Source: Siphonodentalium dalli
Lineage: Eukaryota > Mollusca > Scaphopoda > Gadilida > Siphonodentaliidae
Assembly (NCBI GenBank): GCA_032622095.1
Contig: CP136069.1
Span: 122,998,126-123,062,125 of the forward strand
Length of the DNA stretch: 64,000 nt
Direction of reading: 5' to 3'
Shown here: positions 45,446 to 59,107 of the stretch, one piece after another
How positions within the stretch are numbered: position 1 is the stretch's first letter
How the letters are laid out: each line of letters opens with the position of its first letter
Notes under the pieces: generated by a model
Database searches by the model: none
What the model was told of the DNA's origin: nothing
What the model saw: only the letters and a program-made list of their open reading frames with translations
Position numbers and translations under genes: made by a program

Positions 45446-47689
45446 ATCAACCTTTACTTTCGTTATTTCAGTGTAACTACTTCATTTGTATGTACTGCGT
45501 TTATCGACACTCTTTGAAGTATAGGAGAACTCTGTGCACAAGTCAGGCTAATATTCTTATCACAGCGCCGCTTTTACTTGGGATTGAGTCCACTATATTG
45601 AATCTAAATTAGTGATTGTGTTGCATACTAATCTAGTTCGATATAATCAATCTGGTGGCCCATAGGGACACGGTTATTTCTCGTCATGGTGGCATTCTGT
45701 GGTTTTTATAACGAGCTACATTGTCTTCCTAGTCTGTGTTCGACCCTGCAGGAATATTTTTCTAATGAACTGTCATGTCAAACTAGTCTGGTATGATCGA
45801 TGAATGGCCTCTATATATCTGTTGTATAGTATGTTTCTCTATTCAAGTATGTGGCGACAGTGAGTTGAGTTTATCACTCTTAGCGTTAGTCATAAGTTTC
45901 AACAGTTGGGATTTTCATTATTTTTAATCAACAGCTGTCAGATATTTCTCAGAAATTTCGGATCGAAATTTGGTTAAGATTGTTCTGATATTTGACTCTT
46001 CCGACCAATTATTACATAATAAAATATGTCGTGTTTGGAACAATATCCAAATATATTCTTACGTTCAGTATAACATTTTAGTCTGAACTTGTCATCATGC
46101 AGTTGGAAAACAGTCAAATTGACCAAGTTATCGATAAATTGTTTTTTTTTTATTCATCTCGTAGATAGGTGCCAAACAATGAAAGATTGTGAATCAAACC
46201 AAATCGAAAACCTTATGTATACCATATAGATTATATAGGAGGGTAATACTTGATGTTTCTATTTCCTTGGACACGTGGTATGGACCCGAATTCAAGATGG
46301 CCGCCTGTAAACAACGTTATTTATAGAAAAAACATTGATTAATTCCACGACGTCATACGCGTGGTCTCTACAGAGGCCCGTCGGGTTATAGCCGTTCTAC
46401 GTTTGACCTATATTGAGGCCCGTCCGTTTCAAAGGGTTAAAGAAATGCCATGACTCTCAGTATACTGACATAAGCCATTTATATAATGCCGTCTTAATAA
46501 CACGGCTTCATGTAATGTACGATCTATTCCATTGTAGGCTTAACTGATTATTTTATTTCACAGTGCATTAAAGCTTATTCCGTTAACATGTTTTAGCCAT
46601 AATGTGAACATAGACCATGGAATTAATTTCTTAGCAGAAATCCTTAATACGTATGGGTATTGTGTGTGATCTTGTGGGGTAATTAGAAAATGTACTCTCA
46701 TAAACTGTAGCAATTGACTATGGCTAGGCTTCGGGTGTCATGCGATTATTGCCTGTGAGATTGAGAGCTGTGCACGGGGTTCCAAATATCTAGTTACAAC
46801 AATATTTTAAAAAAGAAATTTAATGTTACATCACTATTACCTTCGTTCCTCTATTTGGGGAAATGAAAATTTTGGTTTCCACGGGGAGGCGTAGTTGGAT
46901 ATCTAAGATGGCCACCTCGTCGACAACCAGGACCCTATATAGCTATAGTCACATCCATGTGTATGAAATGCCTCAAATGCGGGTGGGTGTGCACCACAAC
47001 TGCAACTTTTGAATAAATTATCATCAGTGTTCATAAATTGTCATTTTAGAGGTCTTCGTCTAACTCGAGAGATTCAAAGAAAATCCAATTCTTTATAAAC
47101 ATTCAAGTAAGTATATATGTTCTTGGACGTTTCCGTTCAAAGACGACTTGGTTCTACGGTGCGGAGTTACTGTTCAATATTAGTTCACACAATGTTGTTC
47201 GTCTTGATCGTGTTCATAGAATGTGCATAAACAAATATTCAAGGACTTCCAACTAGGTCTAAAACTGCTATGGCACTTTGTTTAGTTGGTATCCCACTTC
47301 TTATGGATTACATAGAAAAGAGTAAACTTTCAATGTTTCGGTCGTCTCACATTGCAAAAAACAGTTCGGGAAATTTTCCTGATGCGCTTGTTAGATGCTA
47401 CTTTCGGTAGCTCGAAAGCAACTTCATTTTCATCCGACCTGCGTACTCTGATCTATAATGTATGGTATACTTGCACACGTAAACCAACGTATGGTAATGT
47501 ATAAGTGGCCATATAACTATGGTGCATGTTTTGTAGGTCTAGGCTGGGGAAGTGGGCCATCTCGGTGCACAGTAATGTGTAAATATGTTCGTTTCTACTG
47601 TACTGTATACTGTTCTTTTTCTATGTTTTTGTTATGTCATTCATGTAACTCTTTATATGATGGAGGATAGAAATAAATACATTTATATA
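45446..47689. other. No supported gene
   Basis: Unique DNA. Isolated AAGATGGCCGCC (46294) and AAGATGGCCACC (46906) motifs recall the GGCCGCCAT repeats without a tandem context. Confidence 0.5.
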
Positions 47690-50000
47690 TAGCAAATTAG
47701 CGGGACCGATTAATTGGAGGCATTGTGACCACTGACCGGTCGCACTAGTTAGCTCCATTCCGTTTTCGACTATATATATAGCCAGCCATTGTATCGACCG
47801 CTCTCTTTAATACCATCAAGCAATGAAATTATCCTTGGGTCGAGGGGTGTTCATTAGCTCTCAAACACAAACCTCGTAGACAAAAGTGTTGGCGCAATTA
47901 GTGCCATATGAGAATTCTAATAACCCTTATATAACATGTCAGTCTGGCTACATGTGACCCTGTACTTACTGATGTGGTTGTCGCTACTAAAAAGGTTGTC
48001 ACTACCAAAAATAAATGCACATTTACTAATAGTTGATACAATGTCTATTATCCATCTTGCATGCTAGGGGGAGACGCACTCTTTGCATAAATCCAGACAA
48101 AAATGGCTAGAGCTAAAGAATTTCTCTGGATCTATCCGGCGAAAAATCTTAGAAGAGACAAATAAAACAATGGAGAGAGGTTGAAAATATTATTTTGTTT
48201 TTGTCCCTTTCGGTACCAAGAACTGCCAGAATAATTAGTAATTTCATACATCACTCCAATCACCAAATAACGTATTTTTTCGGAGAGGAGGTATCATGTT
48301 GCGTTAAATTGTTTTAATTGCATAATATAACATCATACCCCATATATTATAATGAAGAATAAAGCAGTCACACATATTCCTGCCCAATGAAATAAATGTT
48401 CATATGCAGTGTGGTCCATGCAAGCGGGGGGCAATCAACTGGATTCAGGCCACAGTGTAAGAGATATGGTGGTTAGTTTTAACATGGTTATGAACCCATG
48501 ACCCAGAACTCATCTCGCCCAATTTGTCATTGACCAGCATGCAGGCATAACATGACAATTCTTAAATGTAGAAAATTATTTATGGGTAAGTTGCCTTTCT
48601 GATTGAAAATAATCATTAAATTCCACGAATCAAGAAAAGTTAAGTCTCCTCTAATGATATCATTTATGAACTGCACTTTTGAAGAAAATTAATTTTACAG
48701 ATTTTCTTAGTACCAGAAAACAGTGAAATTCTAAATATTTTTCATGCCATAAAAGTAAAGTAAATGAAGTTATAGTTTCCAACGGGTCGATGGTTCTTAA
48801 ATATTGTGTCACAATAATCGCTTGCACCAAATTTCACAAATAAATTCCTGACAGATTTTGCGAAAATCCACTTGAAATACTAGGAAATTTTGGCAAAACG
48901 TACATCCGTGCGCTGCCTGAAGTTCTGAACCAACGTAACCCTGCTGAAACTTATATTTACATTTAATTTTAGCATGATGCGACTCCGGGATCATCGACCT
49001 GTGGCACTCATGTTCTTAATGCGACTGTATATATGCCAGTAAGTTTAATGGCATCTGAATGATTGTCCGCTCTTTAATACGATCGAACAATGAAATTATC
49101 TTGGCGACTATGTGTGGAACGGTGCTCCAGAATTCCCAAGGATCCAATGCTCGCAGGCAAACTTGTTGGTCGGCTATCAGTACCGCATGGGGATGCCAAC
49201 ATGCCTTATATAGCATGGCAATCTGATGATGATGATCTATATTTACTGATGTTGTAACTATCAAAAAACGACATAGATTTACTTATAGTTGAGACCATGT
49301 ATATTTTCACTCTTGCATAATAATGGGCTATCTTTGGACGACCCGAACCAATGTAACCCTGCTGATAATTACATTTACGTATTCCACAATGAGTAAAATT
49401 CCTGGTACATTTCCTAATAGCGACGCTAAGTCTTGTAACCATCGACCGGATGACAATTATTTGGGAATTTTATTGACATCTGAATGATTAAACAAGACAA
49501 GGCGTTTTAATGTGGTCGAACAATAAAATTATCTTGGCGTCTCCGGGTCGAGGGATGCTCTAGAACTCTCAAGGATACAATGTTCGCAGACAAAAGAGTT
49601 GGTGCGCAATTAGTCCCGACTGCGAATTCCAATAACATTTAGTATAGCATGACAATATAGTCAATGTCTTCAAATGTGCACAGTACATGGCACTATACTT
49701 ACTGAAGTTGTTGTCATCTGCCAAAAAGGACAAACATTTACTGAGACAATATATAGTATAGCATGATAACAAACAAATGTGACCTTGAAAAACGACACTT
49801 GTAACCATCATGCTGCCGATTACCGATGATAATCACGTTCTGTTGGCAGATAAATGGTCGCCCGCTCTCATTAATATGATTTAACAATGAAATTATTTTG
49901 TCGTCTCTGGATCAAGGGGATGATCTAGAACCCTCAAGGATAGTAGCATCGCAGGCAAAGTGCTGGTGCGCAATTAGTGGCGTCTGTGATAACAATACCA
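47690..50000. repeat. Degenerate ~430-bp tandem repeat, four copies
   Basis: Copies lie at about 47690-48070, 48885-49325, 49326-49775 and 49790-50000. Each has an AACAATGAAATTATCTTGG-type block, a GG-TGCTC-AGAA-TC block, GCAGGCAAA.TTGGTGCGCAATTAG, TATAGCATG-CAAT and TTACTGA-GTTGT. A non-repetitive stretch (48080-48880) separates the first from the rest. Small reverse frames here are by-products. Confidence 0.65.
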
Positions 50001-52878
50001 CCGGTCGCAAAAGGTGGACGATAGGTGGCGCTGTGCATACTGTTTTGATTCTCAGTATACCACCAATGGAAAATCAAATATAAAACTAACCACAACTTCT
50101 TAGCACGAGCTATCGTCTGTGGAATCGAATCTGTGGTGCTTACATGGTGGTGGTTACTTCTCGAATCACGGTAAATTCAGCCGTAATGGCTGAAAATTTA
50201 GACCAATTTCACAGGTGCTTTTTTCCGTAAAAAATACGGGATTTTCTGACAGTGTAGGATTCGTGCGAATTGCACATACAGTGCAGCCAAAGCGAAGAAA
50301 ACGAGAAACCCTCATCACCTCGATTAGTCCATGCAATCAAAATCTTCTAATCCCAAACTTCAAACAGTTCCAAATATATATGCATCGTGATATATAGTAC
50401 CAAAACTTCGGACTTGTTGCCTGCTCCTATTTTCCAACAGCGGTATTGACACCGTATATGATTTCATTTGGCACAACAGTCACCACAATTAGCACCGAGC
50501 TATATTTTTGGTCATCTCCGAATGACATGCCGAATGATGATTAATTGTAGAGGGAAAACATGAAATGGAACTTGCGATAAACACCATACACAAGTATAGC
50601 TTTCCTTACGTACTCCATACACCTTTGAACTCATTCAACGATTTCGTGACTATCGACGGTAAAAGTGGTTCAATCTCGTTGTTGTAAATAACATGCCGTT
50701 ATTTTAATGCCTGAGCTCAAACGATCTGAACGATAAAGAAACATTCAAACATGAAGCGGCCAGACATGAAGCTTCATATCTCTCCACATTATACTGCACG
50801 CCGTGTCAGTATTCAAAGAAAGATAATCGATTTAATGAAAAGGAATGTCTAAAGAAGCCATATATGGCCGATATCTCCCTCGCGATGACGTCTCGCGATG
50901 TTTGTTGTACCAACTGACACTCAGAGCGAAGCATGACGTTCGTGATGTGACTCTCATGTCAGTTGAAAATTAAAACGGCAGAGATACTTGTCGTTAAGAA
51001 AGTGAGTAAATATATAGGTGAAAAATATAATCTTCTTTTATACAGCCCCTCGTGTCTTTGGTCCATCTAGTAGGAAATTGTATCATCTCCGTATTCACGC
51101 GAAACCTTAGACGCAAGACCATAATGAAATGGGTTCGAGTGTAATAGGTTTATCTCGTGTTCGTATTCCTTGGATTTGCCTGGTCTATCAAGGTTGAAGT
51201 AATCAATAACTGAACACAATACGATCAATACATGGTGAAGTTTTTAAATGCTGGCATAAGGCCAAATGGTCGGACATGTTTCGTGTTCCTTTGCCAACCA
51301 CCGATAACGGTCGCTGACAAAGACGAAGTGTCCTTGCATCTGCTACAACGCATCTGCGCTTATTACTGGAATAGATGTGCTTTTGACCAAGCTTCACGCA
51401 GAGTTCAGTCCCCTACGCAGGACTTACCGCTGCCAGCACATAATGTGAAGAAATGTCACATTTATTTATTTGATGCTTTTGTAGGTTACAATTCATTCTG
51501 CATTATTCTGATAAACTGAGCTGTCCATACTCATTTGAAAATGTTACATTTAATTCAGAAAATACAAATGCCGGCAGCGGTCAGACATAGCGTATCGAGG
51601 GGACTGGTCTCTATTTTGCAGCTTGGCTTTTGGCCATGTATTCAGCCATGGTGTGTGCGTCTCTGGTTGGTCGTTACCGGCGTTACTGTGTTGAAGGGTA
51701 GTCATGTTCGACTGGTGTTGTTAGGTTGGCAACGGGATTACCAATGGCCGTAATGTTTTTTTGTTATTGTCTTATCGGGTCAGATTGTCTATTTGAGCTG
51801 AGTCTGAAATGGACACGCTTTTATACTAGAATTTTTGCAACAGGAACGCGAGGAAACCTCACGTCGTGTGGGTTTGAGGTTTCGGTGGATTTTAGAGACA
51901 GAACTATCCCATTGGAAAATATCGATGAAGACGGTTTCCTGTGACAATATCGATTATCGAAGGAAATAGTTCTCGAGTTACATGTACTGGGACTTATAGA
52001 GAGGCCAATGGAATGGAATCATATATACATGTATATACTATACTGCGTCCCGTTTGGGTTTATGTGGGTGTCTTTTTGTTGTTGTTTGTTAGCCCACGCC
52101 TTGTTTTTGACCCACTGCCATGGGTTCTGTTGTCTGTGGTCTTCTCTAGAATATCTTTAGCTGTTCCAACAATTTCTAATACTGGCGCTTTCTCGTCTTC
52201 GGTGAATGTAAGACCGCGTGCCAAGTATCGCAGACTCAACACGGGATGTCTTACGTTTTTACTTTCGGTATGTGTTTTTCTGTTATTCTGTCCGAGAATA
52301 CACTGCATCGACAGTGGACCATACACTAAATAAAATCGCTCCCGTGGCGATCACACACGGTAACGTCGTGCAGCCCTATATATAAAACGATGATTTTATT
52401 GTCGAAATGATACGGACGACCGATCGTCAAAAAACGCGACATCAAACTAAGCAGGGCATGGCTTATCGACTCAAACAATGGAGTGTGTTTTCCCTGTGTA
52501 GATCTGGAATATACCCATGTGCATATATATATATATATGAACGGGCTACCAGCATCTGGCAGCTCTACTGCTGATGAATCCTTGTAAAAACGCAAAAATG
52601 GCGATATTGTAATTTGGCACAATCGTTGCATGGGTTATCGGTATAAACAAAATAATTTTTGACTGAAAACTTGTTTCAACTTGAACAACAGGAAATATCG
52701 TTTTACAGGTAGTGTTTAAAATTGATCTACGGAGTCGTTAACCAGAACATAAATCAATAAATTCACTGCTATAAAGTGCACTATATATTCTCAATGGATC
52801 CCATATATTGTTAGTTTGAAGATGTGTCTCCATTTGTTCGGTTATTGAATATTATGTCGTGACCACTAATGCAGAACT
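50001..52878. other. Frame-rich segment, no recognised gene
   Basis: Between 51200 and 52630 several frames of 72-130 codons lie back to back on + (in different frames) and 88-101 codons on -. The reverse frame at 52060-52326 has a hydrophilic, coding-like stretch (GLTFTEDEKAPVLEIVGTAK). No domain is recognised and no consistent splice pattern was established; a decayed mobile element is possible. Confidence 0.25.
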
Positions 52879-52950
52879 AAGGTATAACTACAGTAATGTT
52901 CTAAGTAATCGACTTATTAACCACAGCAGAATTATGGGTAACTTTTCAGC
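52879..52950. repeat. Dispersed ~70-bp block shared with 60184-60258
   Basis: Both copies contain CTAAGTAATCGACTT.TTAAC, then CACAGCAGAATTATGGGTAA and CTTTTCAG with almost no differences, while the flanks are unrelated. The role is unknown. Confidence 0.7.
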
Positions 52951-55376
52951 ATATATACTGCACGTCACCACTGGTTGTTATTACTTTTTATTTCGCGATC
53001 TGACAAGTGTTCATCAATTTTACAGGATAATTCAATTATAAAGGGCGGCAGAGAAAACCACTCAATCGCTCGTATGTGTGCTTCTATCGCGTTTTGTCCC
53101 CAGATATTGGTTACCCCATCGATTTTTATCGATTCGTAATGGAAACTGAGCGGGGACGTATACGCATTGATCACCATCACAATTTCACCCATGATCAAGT
53201 GGCACTATTATAATGGTAGGTTCTGTTGATTTAACTATGATGGCCGTGGGTCAAAATCATGCATTTAGTTGTTTCTATATAAACTAAATACTTATTAATT
53301 GAGGAGCAGTTCCCTTATGAAATGTCCAGATAATTAGATTAACAAACGACCATAGGTTATTTATTGAACTTATGTTTAACAAACGACAATTTGAACTTAT
53401 TTGGATATTTTGCTCCGAGTGAGAACATTTCCATCCTTCTGCACTTGTAGTAGATCTTATCTGCCTGCCATCTGCTTTTATTACCTGACCCCCCCCCCCA
53501 ACTAATAAAAGACCATTCCAATGTATGCTATATTATAACTGGTGCATGGGAGAATCCATTTAGTATAGAAAGGGTTAATGGAAAGTACCGTTAAGTTTCT
53601 CAATTAAATTGTCATTTAGGGGTGTACATCAAGTCTAAATGATTAATTAACTGAGTCATTATCGACAGGAAATATAATTTGAGTAGGCAAATATTTGAAC
53701 AACTATTTTTAAAACGAATGTAAAACTGATAATAATATAAAGTGTTCTTTCGATTATTATGTAACATCGAACGGAGCCATTATTGAAATAAATGAAATAT
53801 ATTTATTCGTGTATTTGTCTCTCATAAATCTTGGAAACAATCATGGAATAATTGGCTCTGATCAGACTTGCCAACGGTTATGATTGGTTGACACTGATAT
53901 ACTTATGTATGTGATGGTAATGTGAGTAATGATATACGTTCAACTTCAAGAATAATGGCCCCCGTGGTTACAGTTGGCATAATATGCATTAGGCGCATTA
54001 TACCAATTTAAGCCCCCCCCCCCCCCCCCCTCCCGACGACGACGACGACGTTGATTCGAGCCTTGACAAACGCCGACTTATAATCCACGCTGAGGGTAAC
54101 CAAATTCGTTTTTCTGGGAAAGATCTGGCAGATCACGTGATACTCCGGAGGTGTTTATTTACGTGATTTGTCGCTTTTCGTCGTGATTATCTGGTCCGAT
54201 TACACATTATAATTCTGTTAGACCTAATCTATACGCGTAAGTTGACTGCTTCCGATATATTCCATCATCCGACCTTTTGATCTCCCCGATATAAGTGGTG
54301 TGATCGATAGGGCGAAACAGATAACACTGGTCTGTCGCCCACTTTCCTGCACGTACGCTAGCTAACCGTCTATCGTGACTGCATGGGGCCCATTCCACAT
54401 GCTTGTAAACAATGCTTGTTTATATCATGATCTGCATTGACCAGGGAGTTATGGTGGTCATTTTCTTTCTGTTTTGTTTTGTAGCCCATTGACAGGGACG
54501 TTCATATGGGGTTCCAACTGGGGGTGAGACCATAAAATTTCGAAGGACTTGGTCTAATAAAATTTCCAACAATATAGGATTTGGTTTTGAATAATAAAAA
54601 ATTCCAAGCTTAATGGCTTAAATAATTTGGGTTTCTAAGTGTTCTTTTTAAGAGCTTGGACAGTGTAAATAAAGACACTAGTAACAAGAATAACATAGCA
54701 TTGATCCATGCTTTATGTATTAAGTGCGCTGTGCATGCAGTACATCGTGTACATTATACATGACATTAATCAGAATATGGTTGAGGAACGAATACGAGTT
54801 ACATGTATTCGAATTCCAAGGAGTCACAAGTTGTAACTCACACAATGGTAACAATTATGATGCTGAATGATTGTTATATCGTTAAAGCTGTCCTCAGAAA
54901 GATGTGGAGGTTTGACATTGCTAATAGACTAGTGACCATGAAGCTATGGTTGGTAAACATACCAGTCTGAACTTGATGGAAATGCTTTGCCTTCAATTTC
55001 ATATATGTGTTCAGGTAATGAGCATTACTGGAATGTATTTACTCAAATGACTGTGTATTAACGTGTAACATTGACACTACATTGTCACGTACATTGCAGG
55101 TCAATGCAGGACAAATTTAAATGAACTGATTAATATACTGCTATGTGAGGAACTTAATGTATAAGTGCAATGTCCCTTGAACATTTAAAATAATAATTTT
55201 AAAAAAAACATGTTTAAGATGTATACATATCAACAAGTTAACAATATATTGAATGAAAGGCGCCACATGATTTGAGAAGTTCAAATGTCAAACATAATAG
55301 AATCCTGGTTCGGAATTCGGAGTAGGAAAAAAACAATTTGTACAATTCCAGAATTGATGCTTTTGATGCCCATTGT
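52951..55376. other. No supported gene
   Basis: Unique AT-rich DNA with poly-C tracts at 53490 and 54009 and an AATTTCCAAC-type patch at 54510-54650. Confidence 0.5.
54009..54052. repeat. Poly-C followed by (GAC)n microsatellite
   Basis: About eighteen C, then TCC and CGACGACGACGACGACG. Confidence 0.9.
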
Positions 55377-56003
55377 TATACCCCCCCCCCCCGCAACGAA
55401 GTTAGGGGGGTATACTGGAGTCAGCTTGTCCGTCCGTCCGTCCGTCGTCCGTCCGTCCGTCCGTCCGTCGTCCGTCCATGGACACAAATTTGTCCGGAGT
55501 TTTTCTCAGTCGTTTTTTGATCAATTTCCATGAAACTTGGCACAGACATCAACCACCATGGGAACCTGTGCACCTGCGATTATGACGTTTTTTGGTGGAG
55601 TTATCCCCCCTTTTTCGACTTAGAAAATGTTCGCAACATGTATACTTTTGTCCGAGCTTTTATTCCTATATTTTTCGGTCAATTTGTTTAAAACGTGGCA
55701 CAGATATTTATTACCATGGGAACCTGTGCACCTGCGATTGTGACGTATGTCCGACATTTTTTGTGTGGAGTTATTCCCCTTTTTCGACTTAGAAATATTT
55801 TCGCAACATACATAATTTTGTCCAAGCTTTTATTCCTACATTTTTCGGTCGATAAGTATAAGATTAGGGTTATGGTTGTACACCTGCAATGGGAACTGTT
55901 ATTTTATTATTTTAACTAAATGTTTACTGAAATGTGAAACATCTTAGTATTTTAAAAACAGGGGGGTATCCGTAGTCCCATTGGGACAGTCACACCTCTA
56001 GTT
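55377..56003. mobile_element. C-tract / TCCG-repeat lophotrochozoan element
   Basis: It starts TATACCCCCC(C)n GCAACGAAGTTAGGGGGGTATA, a self-complementary head, then GTCAGCTTG and (GTCC)n (about 55430-55480). Two ~165-bp direct units follow (55490-55648, 55649-55819) with CATGGGAACCTGTGCACCTG and TTCGACTTAGAAA, plus a third partial unit. It ends GGGGGGTATCCGTAGTCCCA...CACACCTCTAG. I remember this arrangement as abundant in bivalve and gastropod genomes. It has no coding capacity I would defend. Confidence 0.7.
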
Positions 56004-57961
56004 TCATTTGTATAGGGACGAACATGGCAAGCTCTTGTCATTAGCCGAATGGATCATTGTGGTTATCGCAGTTTCGGTAAACGTCAGACCCACATATGTA
56101 TATACCATATCTTTGATGATCTTCACATGTGAACATATCATTCGATTGTAATTTGTAAAACGTGGGCACTATGTTTTGGCCGAATGAGATAATCTATTCA
56201 ATAATCAAGAGGTTAATGTGGAAAATCACAACATCATAATCGTCTATTATGATTAAAATAAACTTTACGAAACAATATTTGAAGGACGTCAATTATGGAG
56301 GTCAATGTCTGGCCTTTCCCAATCTTAAAACCCAGCTCCTTTGTTCTACCCTTGTCTTCTATTTTCCGAATGGGCGCTTTATACCAGGTATCTAGAACGT
56401 CCATGTCTCCAACTGTATGCACAATGAGCCCCAACGGAGACTTCTAACAGAGAACTAGTTCTCTTCTAAACCCGCCCACCAAAACGAACATTTGCATAGA
56501 GCTTTTGTAACCCACGTAATTCATTTCCTTGTCGGTAGAGACGTGCTGCTCATTTGCATGTTAATGGGTACCTGTCGTTTTGAAACATGACACATCAGTA
56601 TGCGAGACTCCAGTTATAGAGTTACTGTTCTTCTTTTGCATACACCGACATGAATGCATTTTTCGTGTCAAAAAAGATCCCAAACTACATACGTGTCCAA
56701 AATGCAGATACTTCCGTCGACGATATATGTTATTTATCTATGCTCTGCCATGTAAGAGCAAAACACATATTTTGTATATGTTTGCGTACATCTACGTTGT
56801 GTTTCGAACAGAGTTGTACCAGAATATATGCCTACAATTGTGTTCACGACAAAGTGCACATGCAACCTCCACTAACACGAACCAAGGGTGTGGTTTTGTT
56901 CTTACTCGAGGACTATATTTTATACAGAAAAATGTTCTTATGTGTCTCACTTATCGAGATTTATCAGACTTATTCATCGGCACGACAGTAGTTCATCCTT
57001 GTATATTTCAAAACTGTGTTTTAAATCAGTTAATGGACTCGAAACTGGACATTCAGAAACTAGAAGAACTCTAATTAGCCTAATGCAGTAGCTATACCCC
57101 TCCGAAGCCGACGTTATAGCTCCCTGGCCGACGTCCTATGCACGCAAGGCTTTGGTAACTCAATTTTATTGATTGTACTCAAACAGTATACGCAGTTCAT
57201 TTTTAATATTCCTCTGTCTGAAATATTATGTACGGCAACTTACGCAAGGGATTAGTTACGACTCTTCGTGGATTAATAGTCGGCTGCTAAGCCCCAAGCA
57301 TTTGGTTTATTGCGCAATGCAGTTCGATAAATGTCAACAATTACAGTCGTATAATGGATTCCATGATACCATATTGTTTTCTGGCGTGCGTTACGTATAT
57401 AAATAGATTTTGGTTATTTGCTTTTGCATATGTTATAATTGTTATTCCCGGACGGACACCAATTGGCAAATTTGATTTCGCCGTCGCATGTTAATACGTT
57501 CACACTCTGGGGAAATTTGTCGGGCATGTTCATGCAATTCGTCACAGAGGGCCTATGGTGTTGTGTATACGAGTGTAAAATACCAATTATGCAATGGACA
57601 CATTTCTCATAATGAACTTCTACTGATAATAATTACGAATAGCTCAAAATAACAGTAGTAAATTTTTCGGACTGCCCATGCATGGGGATGATACGCCATG
57701 TGTCTCTATGCACAATCATAATTATACCACATCGTGTAAGAAGACAACTAACGAGATCTGACAAAACTAGTGTCCAATTATTTAAACTTTGGACTGATTT
57801 AGCGAGATCCTTATGCCTGCCAAGTTCCACGTTATTCACTTAAAGTTATAAATACAATTGACGTCTTTTGGTGTCCTTGAACATGCATATGAATCTTCTC
57901 TAACTAATTCTGGTATGTTGAGGGTATTTCTAATACGATTTTTGGGATACGCTATGACTAG
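56004..57961. other. No supported gene; 164-codon frame unrecognised
   Basis: The + frame at 56580-57074 (164 codons) overlaps a 113-codon frame in another register. Cys-rich at the start, but no domain is recognised. Neither frame shows splice or homology support. Confidence 0.3.
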
Positions 57962-58389
57962 ATCATGCCATGAATCTATACTTTTGCTAACGCCCGAAAA
58001 GATCATATTCCACCAGTACAAAACATTGGAACTTTTTGAAGTTCTGACAGGGAACCTTATATACAGTCGAAAAAAAATATTTCTTAATTATTATCTGTTC
58101 CTTAATAATGTATGTGAAGGTCTCAACTCGAAATTGCATGCTTTTATGTGATATTTGTGAGCAGAAATGCAATAAAAATCTGTCACAAAGTCACTTTAAT
58201 CGTGAAATTTCGAGTTGGGACCTTCACTTACAGTGAATTATATTGTTAAGGAACAGATAATAACTAAAAAATATATTCCCCATGTTATTTTTTCGAATTG
58301 ATAAGGTTCCCTGTCAAAACTTCAAGGTTTTGTACTGGTGGAATATGATCTCTAGAGGCTTTAGCCAGAGTAGAGACTCATGGCATGAT
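57962..58389. repeat. Long imperfect hairpin (~175-bp arms)
   Basis: Arms 57962-58135 and 58205-58389 pair across ATCATGCCATGA, GATCATATTCCACCAGTACA, AGGGAACCTTAT, TTATCTGTTCCTTAA and GAAGGTC-CAACTCGAAATT. The spacer is about 70 bp. No target duplication is recognised. Confidence 0.8.
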
Positions 58390-58783
58390 ATATGAACGCC
58401 GATACGTGACGACAAACATACAGACCGATGTCATATATTTTATATTGGGTGCACAATAATTTGGTAATATATTCTAATCGATAAAATTGGTTAATGCGTC
58501 CAAATTAGAACATTATGTTGTGCGATGACGGCGGCGGATTTTTGTATAGTTGAACACTTGTTTAGTATAGCTCATACCTGATCACTCGTGCATGCCAAAT
58601 ATATTTGATAATTGTGGACGATTTTACTCTTAGCCGCCCTACTTTCGGTCCAATTCGATACTTGGATATTATATTTAGACTTTGCCACCCGCAATGTGGG
58701 AACATTTTCTGCCCGAACACACGTATCAGCTTGACACAACATTGACCTGCCGCAAGAAATTTATTTAATAGTGGGTCAGTTGG

Positions 58784-59107
58784 GCTGAAGGGGTCACTCT
58801 GACCAAAAATGCTGAAGGGTACACAGGTTTTGAAAATGTACTGATTGGTACACAGCTTTTGAAATCTCGTTCTAAATGAGTTTTCATGTCCGCCATGATT
58901 TCTGTAAGAGAATTTTTTTTTACGTTCCAATGAAAAACTAAAATGAACTGAAAACAAACTGCTGATGGCGTCAGGCTTTCAGGAACACAGTTGAAGTAAC
59001 TGCGTTCGTGCCGATCACAGACCCTATGTACCCTTAATTCAGCACAGTTTCCAAACATGTGTATACACCCTTCAGCAATTTATTTTGGTGAGAGTTACCC
59101 CTTCAGT
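58784..59107. mobile_element. Mutator-like MITE, copy 2, uninterrupted (324 bp)
   Basis: It starts GCTGAAGGGGTCACTCTGAC and ends with the inverted counterpart (CCCCTTCAGT, last base changed). The flanks GTCAGTTGG at 58775-58783 and 59108-59116 are exact 9-bp direct repeats. The interior aligns with both halves of copy 1 and carries a small extra duplication (TTGGTACACAGCTTTTGAAA). Confidence 0.85.

Noticed and set aside
56580-57074. 164-codon frame as a gene
   Set aside because: Overlapped by another long frame in a different register, and no recognised domain or splice context.
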